DNA of 64,000 bases from Nostoc commune NIES-4072 (GTDB lineage Bacteria > Cyanobacteriota > Cyanobacteriia > Cyanobacteriales > Nostocaceae). Position numbers and translations under genes: made by a program. Shown here piece after piece: positions 26,846 to 37,340 of the stretch. The stretch spans positions 6,314,792-6,378,791 of the forward strand of contig NZ_BDUD01000001.1 in the NCBI RefSeq assembly GCF_003113895.1. The letters are read 5' to 3'. Position 1 is the stretch's first letter. Each line of letters starts with the position of its first letter. Under the pieces are notes generated by a model. The model was not told where the DNA came from. It made no database searches and saw nothing but the letters and a program-made list of their open reading frames with translations.

Positions 26846-28654
26846 TTACGAAACAGTTGCGATCGCAACTCCAAGCCATCCAGCAAAGTTTTGCTGTTGT
26901 GTGGAGTTAGGATTTTCAACAGGCTTTACCTGATACCGAGTGGGATGTGGTGAAGCGAGGATGATGGAATAAGTACGGAGTTCGTCTTGGTGGAAAACTG
27001 CGACTTCAATTTTATCGTTTGGTTGGTAATCTTTTAGGCGATCGCTTAAGCCACCGACTGTTACCTTAATCCTATCAATTGCTAGTAATTCATCACCTGC
27101 ATCAATTCCCCCTGCTTGTGCAGGTGAACCCGCCTCCACAAATTTAATTATCTCCCGCCCATTCTCTGTATTTATCCTCACGCCTAAGTAAGGTTCTTCC
27201 TGCTGATCAGCAACCAACTGCAAGCCAAAAGGTTCTAAATACTGATTCAAGGGTAAATCCTCAGTGCCATCAATGTAGCGTTTAAAGAAATCAGTCAAAT
27301 CAATTCCAGCTACAGATTCTATAACTTCCTGCAACTGTTCTGGAGTATACCCAATTTCATCTTTCCCAAATTGCTGCCACATTTTCAGCATCACATCATC
27401 GAGGGAGCTTTGATTGTCGTGAGTAGAGCGAATCAGTAAATCTAGCAACAACGATACCATTTCTCCCTTTAAATAGTAGGAGATTTGGGAATTACCGCTA
27501 TTGGCATCCGGGCGGTAGAGTTTTATCCAGGCATCAAAACTCGACTCAGAAACGGGTTGTACCTTGCGTCCCGGTGTCATTTCATATCTAGTAATTTCTT
27601 TACCCAAATTATTCAAATACCATTGAACATCATAAATTCCTGCCCGCAAAGGAATTAACAAGTCATAGTAACTAGTAGTGCCTTCACAAAACCATAATGA
27701 TGGTGTGTAATTTTCTTGGTCGTAATCAAAAACCTCTAATGCTTTTGGGCGAATTCGCTTGACATTCCACAAGTGAAAGAATTCATGTGCTACCAATTGG
27801 ATAAAGCGATTGTACTTATCTTGAGCGCGAAATCCAAAACGCTGGTAAATTAAAGAGCAAGAGTCCTTATGCTCCAAACCGCCAAAAGCTTGGCTAAATA
27901 AATGTAGTAGAAACACGTATCGTTGATATGGCAAACCGCCAAACATCTGTGCTTCTACCTGAATAATTTTTTGAATATCAGCAATCATCTGCTGGGCTTG
28001 GAAATTTCCTTGCCCCCAGATTGCCAGTTCATGGGGTTTTCCCAAAACCTCAAAATTATACAATTGGTGGCGACCAATCTCAAAAGGAGTATCAACAAGA
28101 GTATCAAAATCGCCAGCTAAGAAAGTATTTGTTTCCTCACCAATAGGTGGCAAGGCAGTAGTTACCTGCCATTCCGGACGTGGTGGTACGATGGTGACGC
28201 GAATAGGTTGGTTCTCCCAGCCCGTTATTCTAAAGAATAGTGCCGCACCGTTGAAATAACCGTGCGTAGCATCTAAGTGATTTGTCCGTACCGATAGCTC
28301 ATTCGCAAAAATACGGTAACGTACAGTTAGTTCTGAAACACCCTTTTTATCTACCTGCCAGTGATTTTTACTGATCTTCCGCCAAGGTAAAAGCTTACCC
28401 TCTGCAAAAGCCCCAAAATCCTGTAAATTCTTGGCGTATTCTCGGACTAAGTAGGAACCGGGTGTCCACACCGGTAGTTTTAAATCGAGAATCGGCGACT
28501 GGTAATCCACAAGGCGTAAAGTCACTTCAAACAGATGGGTTTCTGGTTGGGACATTGCCACCAGGTAATGAATCGTTGGCCTGCTTCCCTGGACGTGAGT
28601 ATTGAGACGAGTTGCTGTTGCTTCAGTCATCTTTTGTGCTGAGTTAATACTCAA
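26846..28654 (-). CDS. M61-family metallopeptidase with PDZ domain
   Basis: This 602-residue protein belongs to the glycyl aminopeptidase (M61) family. The zinc site is VAHEFFHLWN, with a downstream glutamate expected in WFCEGTTSYY. A PDZ domain sits near residues 480-560 (YLGVRINTEN, AGSPAQAGGIDAGDELLAID). No clear signal peptide is seen, so it may act in the cytoplasm. The gene converges on pyk. Its substrate is unknown. Confidence 0.88.
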   Translation of the reverse strand: MSINSAQKMTEATATRLNTHVQGSRPTIHYLVAMSQPETHLFEVTLRLVDYQSPILDLKLPVWTPGSYLVREYAKNLQDFGAFAEGKLLPWRKISKNHWQVDKKGVSELTVRYRIFANELSVRTNHLDATHGYFNGAALFFRITGWENQPIRVTIVPPRPEWQVTTALPPIGEETNTFLAGDFDTLVDTPFEIGRHQLYNFEVLGKPHELAIWGQGNFQAQQMIADIQKIIQVEAQMFGGLPYQRYVFLLHLFSQAFGGLEHKDSCSLIYQRFGFRAQDKYNRFIQLVAHEFFHLWNVKRIRPKALEVFDYDQENYTPSLWFCEGTTSYYDLLIPLRAGIYDVQWYLNNLGKEITRYEMTPGRKVQPVSESSFDAWIKLYRPDANSGNSQISYYLKGEMVSLLLDLLIRSTHDNQSSLDDVMLKMWQQFGKDEIGYTPEQLQEVIESVAGIDLTDFFKRYIDGTEDLPLNQYLEPFGLQLVADQQEEPYLGVRINTENGREIIKFVEAGSPAQAGGIDAGDELLAIDRIKVTVGGLSDRLKDYQPNDKIEVAVFHQDELRTYSIILASPHPTRYQVKPVENPNSTQQQNFAGWLGVAIATVS

Positions 28655-28713
28655 TGATTAATGGAATGGGTGATTTCTCCTATCATGACAAATTCGCCTT
28701 TTAACTTTTGACT

Positions 28714-30348
28714 TCAAATCGAGACGGCAGCTATTTGCTGCGGCTGATAGTCAGAACCAAGTTTGTTGGCACAAAACCCAGTATCTCGTACTTGATTTGG
28801 TTCAATCGTTTTTCCCCAGTCCAAAGGAGCTACTACATACTGTATAGCTCCTTGCTGTTTAAAATCTGCGTTCCAAAAGTTATTAATCTTAGCTTGATTC
28901 CTGTTAAATGCCAGTTGCCAGTTATTAACCTTGGTATTACCCTGATTTGTAATTTTGAAACTGACACAAAATCCAGTTTCCCAGTTGGAATTGATCTCAG
29001 TAGTGACTTTTAGTTGAGCAGTACTAGTAGTAGATGGGGAAACAGAAGGAGTTGGAGTTGGAGAAACAGAAGGGGTTGGGGAAACAGGAGGATTACTCGG
29101 TTGAACTTGTACTAGTGGAAGCAATTGGGATAGTAATTGCTGCTTGGGTAGATTAACACTTTGCCAATCATCTAATAAAATTCCGCCTGTATCACTACTA
29201 TTAGGATTCCAACTCCAGTAAGTAAAGCTCAAGTTATTTTTTTGAATGTATTTCACTAACTCATTTTGCCAAATACCTTCTTTAGAATTTAAGTCTACTT
29301 GCCGTCCCCCAAACTCCCCAATCAAGATCGGAGCAATATTCTGACTAGCGATATAGTTAAATCCTATCTGCCAGCGATCAATCAGATTGTTAGGAAAGTT
29401 AGAGTCATAAAAGTAGGGCTGATTGTACACCCCAGCGCCGTACTCATGAGGAGAATAGACTAGCTTATTAGAACGAGACAAACGGACTGGGTAGTTTTTT
29501 ACACCTTCCAGATTTCCACCATACCAGTGCTGCGGCAATTTTTGACCGGGGACATTCTTTTCCACTCCTTCAACGACAATTAACCAATTAGGATTCACAC
29601 CCAGAATTGCATTGCCTGCACGTTCTGCTGCTAGTCGCCAGTCAGTACTTATATTGTTATCACCCCAGCTAGCTTTGCCGTGGGGTTCATTTTTTAAGTC
29701 TGCGCCAATAACGTTAGTTTGATTCTTGTATCGGATTGCTAACATTGTCCAAGTATCGATCCAGTCTGCTTCGGTAAAGCCGTCCCCATACCACAACTCT
29801 GGAATTTGCTGGTCGTTGAGACGGTGGCTGTCGAGCAAGATTAGCAATCCTTGACGTTCTGCTTCCTGAATAACTAAATCCATTACCTCCAAGGGGGTTT
29901 TACCTTGAAGTTCTATGTTGCTACCAATTGTATAGTCAATGCCACTTACATTAAGCGATCGCAATCCTGCCACAGAATAAGGTAACCGGATGACGTTATA
30001 TCCTAAGTTTTTAATCTGAGCCAGCATTTCTTTATAATCTCGTTGCCATAAACCGTGAGGGGCGTGCGTATCAGTTTCCATACCAAACCAATTAACACCT
30101 CTGAGTAGTACAACTTTGCCTTTTGCATCAACAATTGTTCTACCACTCGTTGAAAATGGTAGCGCTGTTTGCATGTCAGCCCTAACAGCATCTAGCTGAA
30201 TACTAGCTGGTGTCTTAGTCAAGATAATTATTAGAAATACTATTAGACTTAGGGAAAATATTAGTAATTGCTTGTGTAATCTCACTGCTCTTGGTTTATT
30301 TTTATCGATAATTTGCATACTATTATTACTTTTCTGGTGGGGCAACAT
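28714..30348 (-). CDS. Secreted GH5 cellulase with C-terminal CBM2
   Basis: This 544-residue protein has an N-terminal membrane or signal segment (about 25-45), a glycoside hydrolase family 5 domain (60-410), a Pro/Ser/Thr linker (about 413-440) and a carbohydrate-binding module of family 2 (445-544). Catalytic residues: acid/base Glu in ADLKNEP (E221) and nucleophile Glu in LIGEFGG (E345). CBM2 modules bind cellulose or chitin. The gene is about 2.7 kb from the bcs operon, so it may remodel the cell's own cellulose, though digesting external cellulose is also possible. Confidence 0.87.
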   Translation of the reverse strand: MLPHQKSNNSMQIIDKNKPRAVRLHKQLLIFSLSLIVFLIIILTKTPASIQLDAVRADMQTALPFSTSGRTIVDAKGKVVLLRGVNWFGMETDTHAPHGLWQRDYKEMLAQIKNLGYNVIRLPYSVAGLRSLNVSGIDYTIGSNIELQGKTPLEVMDLVIQEAERQGLLILLDSHRLNDQQIPELWYGDGFTEADWIDTWTMLAIRYKNQTNVIGADLKNEPHGKASWGDNNISTDWRLAAERAGNAILGVNPNWLIVVEGVEKNVPGQKLPQHWYGGNLEGVKNYPVRLSRSNKLVYSPHEYGAGVYNQPYFYDSNFPNNLIDRWQIGFNYIASQNIAPILIGEFGGRQVDLNSKEGIWQNELVKYIQKNNLSFTYWSWNPNSSDTGGILLDDWQSVNLPKQQLLSQLLPLVQVQPSNPPVSPTPSVSPTPTPSVSPSTTSTAQLKVTTEINSNWETGFCVSFKITNQGNTKVNNWQLAFNRNQAKINNFWNADFKQQGAIQYVVAPLDWGKTIEPNQVRDTGFCANKLGSDYQPQQIAAVSI

Positions 30349-30990
30349 CTAAGTCGAATCAGCAAAAAAATATATGATGCTGTTTACGAGCAAGAAGATT
30401 TTATAGCATCTTTAGGTAAAAAGTATTTCTGTAAATGTTATTTTTAGCCGACGATAAATATTTTTACTCTAATTACAATGCATTTATTTGACTGTTATTT
30501 GTATTACTTCATTAACTTTCCATGCATCTACCATCTTAGTAATCTTAGAGCAATACTTAGCTACTTTTGTTTCTGTATCCGCAAAAATTGGATAGTGGAA
30601 GTCAATAACGCTAAAATCTTTGCCTGATTATACGTATAAACTTTTATCTATTAGGACTTACGCAAAAATTGCTAAAAAGCTTAATTTCTCGAACCGCCAA
30701 GACGCCAAGATCGCCGAGAATTCGTAGAGTGTGCGTAAGTCCTATCTATGTTTTGTATTTCCCTTTAGATAATTTGCATTAGTTGCTTAATTTACAAAAA
30801 ATTTACGTAATTTACTGAGTTCTTCATGAGTTTTCTATTGAACATATCTCGTATAGAGAATAATTTAGATACTAAGGCAGTACACATATTGAGTGACCGT
30901 GAAAACTCTATACAAGCTAGATGTTATGAGCGGTAATTAGATCTGCTGCAATCTACTCATAGTCTTTTATTTGACAAAAGCTTTCTAAAT
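30349..30990. other. 642-bp spacer holding a MITE
   Basis: Apart from the 93-bp MITE at 30652-30744, I see no gene on either strand. The sequence is AT-rich and includes the divergent promoters of the GH5 gene and the following + strand gene. Confidence 0.5.
30652..30744. mobile_element. 93-bp MITE, copy 1
   Basis: Perfect 12-bp terminal inverted repeats TAGGACTTACGC and GCGTAAGTCCTA, with a 5-bp target duplication TCTAT directly on both sides (30647-30651 and 30745-30749). It differs from the copy at 43792-43884 by one base (T at 30711 against G at 43851). There is no coding capacity; movement would need a transposase from elsewhere. Confidence 0.88.
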
Positions 30991-31785
30991 ATGACACTTT
31001 CTGCACTGCAAAAATTTTTACTACCACCTGCGATCGCTTCTCTAAGTGTATTTTCTTTAATGTCATTTCCCCTTGCGACACTAGGCGATAAACAAATTGC
31101 TATCAAATTTCAGGAAGAACCTATTTTTTATGGCAAGCTTAGAGATATTGCTATCCCTTACGTAGTTTTTGCAACAGCACTGAGTATAGGGTCTGGAATT
31201 TCAGCACTTGCTTTCTGTGGTTGGCGAAATTCTTCTTCCAAATCAGCGAAAATTCAGCAGGAATTATCTAATCTAGAACAACATCTACAGCAAAAAGAGA
31301 CATTACTAAAAGAATGGCAAGTTTCCGAGCCTCGATTGCAAATTTCTGGATTAAGCGCTTTTTTAGATGACGAAGCACCTTTTGACCAAGCTCTCATCTC
31401 AAAAAATCCAATAACTGCATCTCAACCTATTGGAGCGCAAACCCCGACGCAGATACACGCACAGCCAGTAAATCCTATACCAAAGGTTGCAACTCAATCA
31501 AATACCACTATTAGAGATATTGCTGCTACTTCTGCGTTTGCATCTGCTCAGACTTTCCTTGGCTATGCTCAAGAAAATCCCAACAATATCAAAGAAATTA
31601 CTGCTGGTGAAGTGAATCAAACAGCAATTATGCCATCAGAATTTGAAGAGTTACAAAAACAAATTAAAGAGATGATGCTACAGATGCAAGCAATGCAGGA
31701 GAATTTGCAAATAACGTCTCAAGCAACAAATACTGAGGTAGAATCCCCAGCTAAATTTCAGATTTACTATAATACTGTCCTTTAA
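30991..31785 (+). CDS. Membrane-anchored coiled-coil protein, hypothetical
   Basis: This 264-residue protein has a hydrophobic N-terminal stretch (about 5-30) and a second membrane segment (about 52-75), then a helical coiled region (KIQQELSNLEQHLQQKETLLKEWQ split by a few residues), a low-complexity middle, and a second Gln/Met-rich coil near 215-245. No family was recognised. Its position between cellulose-related genes suggests but does not show an envelope function. Confidence 0.6.
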   Translation: MTLSALQKFLLPPAIASLSVFSLMSFPLATLGDKQIAIKFQEEPIFYGKLRDIAIPYVVFATALSIGSGISALAFCGWRNSSSKSAKIQQELSNLEQHLQQKETLLKEWQVSEPRLQISGLSAFLDDEAPFDQALISKNPITASQPIGAQTPTQIHAQPVNPIPKVATQSNTTIRDIAATSAFASAQTFLGYAQENPNNIKEITAGEVNQTAIMPSEFEELQKQIKEMMLQMQAMQENLQITSQATNTEVESPAKFQIYYNTVL

Positions 31786-32091
31786 AATCTACTCAAATCA
31801 ATGCCCACTGAATTGGTGGTTATTGGGTAATTAATATCTGGATACCAGCCTCAATATGAGCGCTGGTATTCCAGTTTTTATCTATCAAAAACAGAGGGAT
31901 GGAAGGCTACAGTATCCCGTCCTCAATCAAGTAGGAAGTAGGGTAGGGGTAAATAGAGACAGAATTATTTTATGGGTTTGATGCCCTTAGAGCTTTTCCT
32001 AATTAAATGAGGTACATTATAGCCCCCTTCTGGTAAGCAAGAAAGGGGTTGAAGGTGGGGTTTAGTACCTAATTGAGAACCGGTATAATTC
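31786..32091. other. Convergent spacer without a gene
   Basis: The 306-bp stretch separates two converging genes. It contains G/C-rich repeats of the type seen elsewhere in the window (for example CCCCCTTCTGG paired with AAAGGGGTTG around 32020-32050). No coding potential or RNA gene was recognised. Confidence 0.45.
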
Positions 32092-32886
32092 TCACCGGAG
32101 AAATTCTGAAGGAGTCAGATAGGCATTCGTTTGCCTATTTTTAATCGGTAGAGGTAAGGTACTTTTAGAAGCTATGGATTGCGGCGGGATTTGATATCGG
32201 TTTCCCCAACCACCATTTAAGTCTTCCGATTGCTGACGAGGTGGTATTGTTTTCCCCGTAGGTAGGGGTACTGTTAAAGTTTGGCTAACTTGTAAATATT
32301 TTTCACCTTCGTTAGTAAAGCGAATCAAATTACTTTCAAGCTTTTCAAGCTGTTGATTTTCTAACTTCAACTTTTGAGAGTTTTGATTATCTGGCTGTTC
32401 CGACTGAGTAGCAGGATCGAAAATAGCTACAAATGTAACGCCACCTTCTGGAAACAGTCGTATTTGTGCTGGATTTACTTGCCAGACTTCTTGAAAACTA
32501 CCATTGGGTGAAACTTGCCACAGATTCAGCGCAGCCTCCCATTTTCCCTGTTTCACTTCCACAATTTGACGAGCCAGAATTGAACGGTTAGTATTCGTAT
32601 CTGAATTCAGTAAAGCTTCTGTTTGTCCTGATACTGGATGCAAGTAACGCACAGCGGCCACTGTAATCTTGCTAGATTCGGGCAGATTGGTACTACCTAC
32701 GACATTGTATATACCTTTACTTGATATAGGTTGTATATCTCCGATTTTCATCTCTACCTGTTCTTGTGCTTTTTGAACACAGCCATAATTGCCAGCTAAA
32801 AGTATTAGGCAAGCACCTATCTGGAGATTAGTAGGAAATAAAGCTTTAAGTTTAGTCAAAATAGTCTTTAAATCAAGATTTTGCAT
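32092..32886 (-). CDS. Putative lipoprotein, hypothetical
   Basis: This 264-residue protein starts with a charged stretch, then a hydrophobic segment ending LAGNYGC, which resembles a lipobox with the Cys near residue 36. The mature part is beta-rich (KIGDIQPISSKGIYNVVGSTNLPESSKITVAAVRYLH) with a helical Glu/Gln-rich segment in the second half and ends in a low-complexity tail. It diverges from the bcs operon. No family was recognised. Confidence 0.6.
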   Translation of the reverse strand: MQNLDLKTILTKLKALFPTNLQIGACLILLAGNYGCVQKAQEQVEMKIGDIQPISSKGIYNVVGSTNLPESSKITVAAVRYLHPVSGQTEALLNSDTNTNRSILARQIVEVKQGKWEAALNLWQVSPNGSFQEVWQVNPAQIRLFPEGGVTFVAIFDPATQSEQPDNQNSQKLKLENQQLEKLESNLIRFTNEGEKYLQVSQTLTVPLPTGKTIPPRQQSEDLNGGWGNRYQIPPQSIASKSTLPLPIKNRQTNAYLTPSEFLR

Positions 32887-33099
32887 GGCAAAAAGCAGAT
32901 TATCTAGTTTATTTGCAAATCAGCTTAGATTTTTACCTATTATGCCCAATTTGTTTTGAAAAATAACAACTTTTATCGACTCTTAATCAATTAATTGAAA
33001 ATTAAAAATTTTATTTAATCTAGTGGTTAATACTCATTTGGTTTGCTAAAGTAGCGACATTGAATAACCTAAATATGTAGTTGTTACCCAACTAGGCTG

Positions 33100-34947
33100 A
33101 TGAGGCAAACAGTACTCGATTGTTATAAATTTACTTTTCCAAGCCAGTACCACAAGGTTTATCCACTGCTTTGTACTGTCGCCGTCTCGATTTGCTGGGT
33201 ACTGGCAGTGAGCGAAAAATCTTCAGCTCAAGTCAACCCATCTCAGCTAAAAACTATCGATTACCAATTGGGTTTAGCAGAACCCCCACCAGTGCCTAAA
33301 TTATCTGTTGATAAAAGTCAATCTCAGTTAGGGTCGCAAACATTGCCTTCTCCACGCGTAACGACTGGTGTAGCAGTTGCACCGATCGCTAATCCAGTGT
33401 TGAAAGTTGTAGAACCCAAACCAGTCAACGATCTCCAAGAAATGGAGAGTGTCTTCATCCAGCAGCAGGTAACTGGAAAAGCCCCAGCAGCAGCACATAG
33501 TTCTGTTGCACCACGAGTGGCAGCAGGTGGGGACACTTCTAACCTGAATTTAGGATTGCAGGGACAGATGAACGGTTCGGAGCCACCACTCGCCAACTCG
33601 TCTGCAACGCCAGAATCAACTGCACCAGCAGCACCAACTTTTAATCAACTATTCAGTTCTCAAACAGCCCCCCTATCACCAGTTCCCAACTCGGCTGCAA
33701 CGCAAGAATTCACTGCACCAGGAGTAGCACCAACTTTTAATCAATTACTCAGTTCTCAAACAGCCCCTCTGCCACCACTTCCTAACTTACCTGTAACCCC
33801 AGAATCAACTGCACCAGGAGTAACACCAACTTTTAATCAACAATTACCCAATCCACAGACAACACCATCATTTCTTAATACAACTCCCACTCCAAGCACA
33901 GCAGTGCCAGTTACCCCATCGATAACTACTCAACAACGCCGCCAGCTCACCAGCAGTAGTTTAAGGGAACCCTCTTTACAATTCCAAGGAGTTTATATTA
34001 ACCAAGGTGGCGACACCTCAGCACGGGCGAGAGTCACCGGAGTCTACCCATTGTCTCCTCAAGCTTTGATTGGAGCAACCCTGGACTTAACAAGCCAAGG
34101 CAGTAACCGCAACTTCGATGACTCCCGAAACGATGGTTTGAACATCAACGAGCTTTATTTGGCGACTTCACTAGCAGGAGTACCTAATCTGCGGTTTGTG
34201 ATCGGTCAAATAGATTTAACGTCTTATTTTGATCGCAACAGCTTTGCTAAAGATGGAGCTAGTCAATTTTTTAATCCGGTGTTTCAAACTAACCCAGCAC
34301 TGGCGGCAACAGGAATTAGTTCCCGCACTGGTTTATTAACCGATTGGAGTATCACCGACAATATTGAAGCCAAAGCGGCAGTCTTTTCATCAGCAGATAA
34401 AATCGGTGACTTTTCTTTAGATGGATTTGCTGGCGAAGTCGGCGTCCGTTACGGCAATGCAATTATTCGTGGTACTTATGCTAGCGATCGCGACGCTGGT
34501 GTTAATGATAGCTTCCTTGAAAGCTATAGCATTGCCAGAGGTAACAATCAATTTGGCACTGATAAAAACGATCGCGAAGAAGCATACGGTCTTAACGCCG
34601 AAGTCTTTATTCCCAACCTGAAATTAGGTTTGTTTGGGCGCTACGGTCACTATGAAAACCGCACTTTAGGAGAGGGTGCAAATACTTACGTCTTGGGAGC
34701 TAGTTTTGTGGATCTGTTTACCCCAGATGACCGGGTAGGAATAGCTTATGGACGCGCTCTCTCTAACGAACAGCTACGTCGTGGAAATAATCCCGATGTA
34801 TTAGAAATGTTCTATGATTTTAAATTTCTTGACAATCTACGGCTAGGCTTCTCGGTTCAAGCGCGTGATGATTTCTCAGAAACAGTCTTCGGTATCAGAG
34901 TGAAATCAGAATTTGGTATCACTCCCAGAGGGAGAATTACTCAATGA
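33100..34947 (+). CDS. Outer-membrane barrel protein of the cellulose operon
   Basis: This 615-residue protein has an N-terminal signal-like region, a long Pro/Thr/Ser-rich linker with three near-repeats containing ESTAPGVTPTFNQ-type units (about residues 165-250), and a C-terminal beta-barrel region (about 290-615) with porin-like alternating strands (ARARVTGVYPLSPQALIGATLDL, LRLGFSVQARDD). It overlaps the following TPR gene by 4 bp. In classical operons BcsC has TPRs and a barrel in one protein; here the barrel seems separate. That role is inferred. Confidence 0.62.
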   Translation: MRQTVLDCYKFTFPSQYHKVYPLLCTVAVSICWVLAVSEKSSAQVNPSQLKTIDYQLGLAEPPPVPKLSVDKSQSQLGSQTLPSPRVTTGVAVAPIANPVLKVVEPKPVNDLQEMESVFIQQQVTGKAPAAAHSSVAPRVAAGGDTSNLNLGLQGQMNGSEPPLANSSATPESTAPAAPTFNQLFSSQTAPLSPVPNSAATQEFTAPGVAPTFNQLLSSQTAPLPPLPNLPVTPESTAPGVTPTFNQQLPNPQTTPSFLNTTPTPSTAVPVTPSITTQQRRQLTSSSLREPSLQFQGVYINQGGDTSARARVTGVYPLSPQALIGATLDLTSQGSNRNFDDSRNDGLNINELYLATSLAGVPNLRFVIGQIDLTSYFDRNSFAKDGASQFFNPVFQTNPALAATGISSRTGLLTDWSITDNIEAKAAVFSSADKIGDFSLDGFAGEVGVRYGNAIIRGTYASDRDAGVNDSFLESYSIARGNNQFGTDKNDREEAYGLNAEVFIPNLKLGLFGRYGHYENRTLGEGANTYVLGASFVDLFTPDDRVGIAYGRALSNEQLRRGNNPDVLEMFYDFKFLDNLRLGFSVQARDDFSETVFGIRVKSEFGITPRGRITQ

Positions 34948-37301
34948 GCCAAAATAATATAAATAAAAAGCAAAAGGGAAAAGCTAAAAAAATTAAATAT
35001 CGTTCTCTTTTTACTTGTTCATTTCTCCTTTTTACTTACTTGCTAACTGTGCCACCTTTGGGCAGTATTGCCCCTGCTCAAGCACAGAGCTTATCAACAT
35101 CGGCACAAAAGGGTTTTGCATTCTTAAAAAAAGGCTTGATTAATGATGCGATCGCAGCCTTCCAACAAGCCCTTAAAACTCAACCACAATCTTCGCAAGT
35201 TAGGTTAGGATTAGCGATCGCCTATCGCAAAGCCGGACGTATTCCCGAAGCTTGGGCTACCTATCAACAAGTACTGGCGGCAGACTCCAACAACCAACTA
35301 GCTTTAAAGACAGTTGGTATATTGGCTACTTATCGTCCTGAATGGAATTTAAAAGGAATTGAAGCTCTAACAACTTTATTAGAGTTAAATCCTAATGACT
35401 CAGAAGGTCGTCATTACCGTGCTCTACTCTACTCTTATCAAGGACGTTTAAGCGAGTCCCTGGCAGATTACCAAATCGTGCTGAACAACAACCCCACACC
35501 AAAGGCAGTCCTTGATGCAGCCCAAACTTATAGTTACAGTGGGGATTTTCCGAAAGCCTTGGAGTTGTTTAACCGTTATCGCGCCACTGGCAAAGCCATT
35601 ACAGATTATGCAGCACTAGCCTACGGTCGCACCTTACGAGAAACAGGCAATCCTGGAGGGGCAGTACAGGTGTTAGAAGCGCAGTTGCAGCGCTCCAATA
35701 AACTTAACGAGATGGGGTTTGAAACCCGTAAAGAACTAGCTGTAGCATACCTTGCCAATCAACAACAAGCTCAAGCGTTGGCGGTTTTGGATGTATTACA
35801 GGGAAGGCCAGATGCTATTTTGCCCTTAGCGCGATCGCTCAATGAAATTCGCAAGTACACCAATAACCCCACCCTTACCCAGCAAGTTTTAAATCTCTAC
35901 CGTCAAGCACTGCAAACCGATCCCAACCCTTCCCCCAAACTACTGCGCGAAGTCGCTGATGTTTTTACTGGGTTCCCCGAAGGACGACAAACAGCACTGC
36001 AACTGTATCGACGGGTGGCGTTAGAATTTCCCAACGATCAAAGTCTGGTGGTGCAGCAATTAGCTTTGGAAAATCAGCTAGGTTTGCTCGGTAAAAATGA
36101 CTTGAAACAGCGTTTAACTACTGCAATACAATCAACGCCGAGCGATCGCGTCCAGTTGCAACAGCTAGCTAATGCTTTAGTGAACATTGATGTTCCCGAC
36201 CCAGAATTTTTACCTGTGTACCAAAATCTTTTACAAATGGGGGTTAACGTACCGTTTTTGAATTTCCGGGTGGCGCAAATGTATGTGCAGCGCCAAGAGT
36301 TGAATGGTGCAAGGCAAGCTTTGGCAGCTTACACAGCTACCCCCGCAGGTGCTAAAGACCTCGCACCCCAATTACTAGCAGCAGAAATTGAGCGTCGTGA
36401 GGGTAATCTCGAAGCTAGCGCTCAACGTTACCAAGCTGTGATTGCTAGCAAGCCAAATAATAGCGATATTATTGATGCTGCTTTGGGCGGATTGGCTGGA
36501 GTGCGACTGCAACAAAAGCATTTTGATGAGGCTGTGACAGTTTATGACCAATTAATAGCTCGCAATCCGCAAAATTTGTCGATTCAACTAGGGCGGGCTA
36601 GTATCGCCTATCAAGCCAAGCGGATCTCCCAAGCAGAAGCAGAGGCAGTTCTCAACAATTGGTTAGCTACACAACCTGCAACCAATACTCCTCCAGAACT
36701 ATACAGTTTGATAGGAACGCTGCCTACTGATCCGCAAAAAGAAGCTTTATATAGTTATCTGGTAGAAACTGACCCTACTTCCATACCACTACAACTGCGC
36801 CTATTACAGGTGATAGCAAAACGCAATCCTGCCCAAGCACAAGCGCGGATGAAGCAGTTGATTGCCCGTATTCCCAACACTTCTGACTCATACCAGTTGC
36901 AGGCAGAGTTGGCTCGATCTGTAGGTGATTTGAATTTGGCTAGCAGTACCTATCAGAATATTTTGGCGCAGCAACCAGATAACATCGATGCTTTAGCGGC
37001 TTTAGGCGGAATTCGCTTTGAACAGCGCCGCTTTGAATCAGCACAGGAGATTTATGCTCAAGTGTTGGCACAAAAACCGGAAGACAAAGGCACACGCCGC
37101 GCCCTTGCTGGATTAAATGCAATTTTAGATCAGCCTTTGACAGCACTGGCACAGCTAGAACAACTGCAATTAGAAGCAGCCGCAGAAGGAGGAAACGATA
37201 GCGATGCATCTCGGCAAATACAGCAAATCCAAACAGACTTTCTGCTACGACGAGGATTTCAACCCCCTTGGGAAGATTATCAACGTCGAAACAGAAATTA
37301 G
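34944..37301 (+). CDS. TPR-repeat periplasmic scaffold (BcsC-like)
   Basis: This 785-residue protein has a signal sequence (LFTCSFLLFTYLLTVPPLGSIAPAQA) followed by many tetratricopeptide repeats from about 55 to 760 (for example GLINDAIAAFQQALKTQP). TPR arrays form the periplasmic part of BcsC that guides the cellulose chain. This protein lacks a C-terminal barrel; the preceding gene may supply it. A 4-bp overlap with that gene and the bcs genes downstream support one operon. Confidence 0.75.
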   Translation: MSQNNINKKQKGKAKKIKYRSLFTCSFLLFTYLLTVPPLGSIAPAQAQSLSTSAQKGFAFLKKGLINDAIAAFQQALKTQPQSSQVRLGLAIAYRKAGRIPEAWATYQQVLAADSNNQLALKTVGILATYRPEWNLKGIEALTTLLELNPNDSEGRHYRALLYSYQGRLSESLADYQIVLNNNPTPKAVLDAAQTYSYSGDFPKALELFNRYRATGKAITDYAALAYGRTLRETGNPGGAVQVLEAQLQRSNKLNEMGFETRKELAVAYLANQQQAQALAVLDVLQGRPDAILPLARSLNEIRKYTNNPTLTQQVLNLYRQALQTDPNPSPKLLREVADVFTGFPEGRQTALQLYRRVALEFPNDQSLVVQQLALENQLGLLGKNDLKQRLTTAIQSTPSDRVQLQQLANALVNIDVPDPEFLPVYQNLLQMGVNVPFLNFRVAQMYVQRQELNGARQALAAYTATPAGAKDLAPQLLAAEIERREGNLEASAQRYQAVIASKPNNSDIIDAALGGLAGVRLQQKHFDEAVTVYDQLIARNPQNLSIQLGRASIAYQAKRISQAEAEAVLNNWLATQPATNTPPELYSLIGTLPTDPQKEALYSYLVETDPTSIPLQLRLLQVIAKRNPAQAQARMKQLIARIPNTSDSYQLQAELARSVGDLNLASSTYQNILAQQPDNIDALAALGGIRFEQRRFESAQEIYAQVLAQKPEDKGTRRALAGLNAILDQPLTALAQLEQLQLEAAAEGGNDSDASRQIQQIQTDFLLRRGFQPPWEDYQRRNRN

Positions 37302-37340
37302 CGATCGCTTAAATCTTTTACAAATCAAACTGTTCTTAGG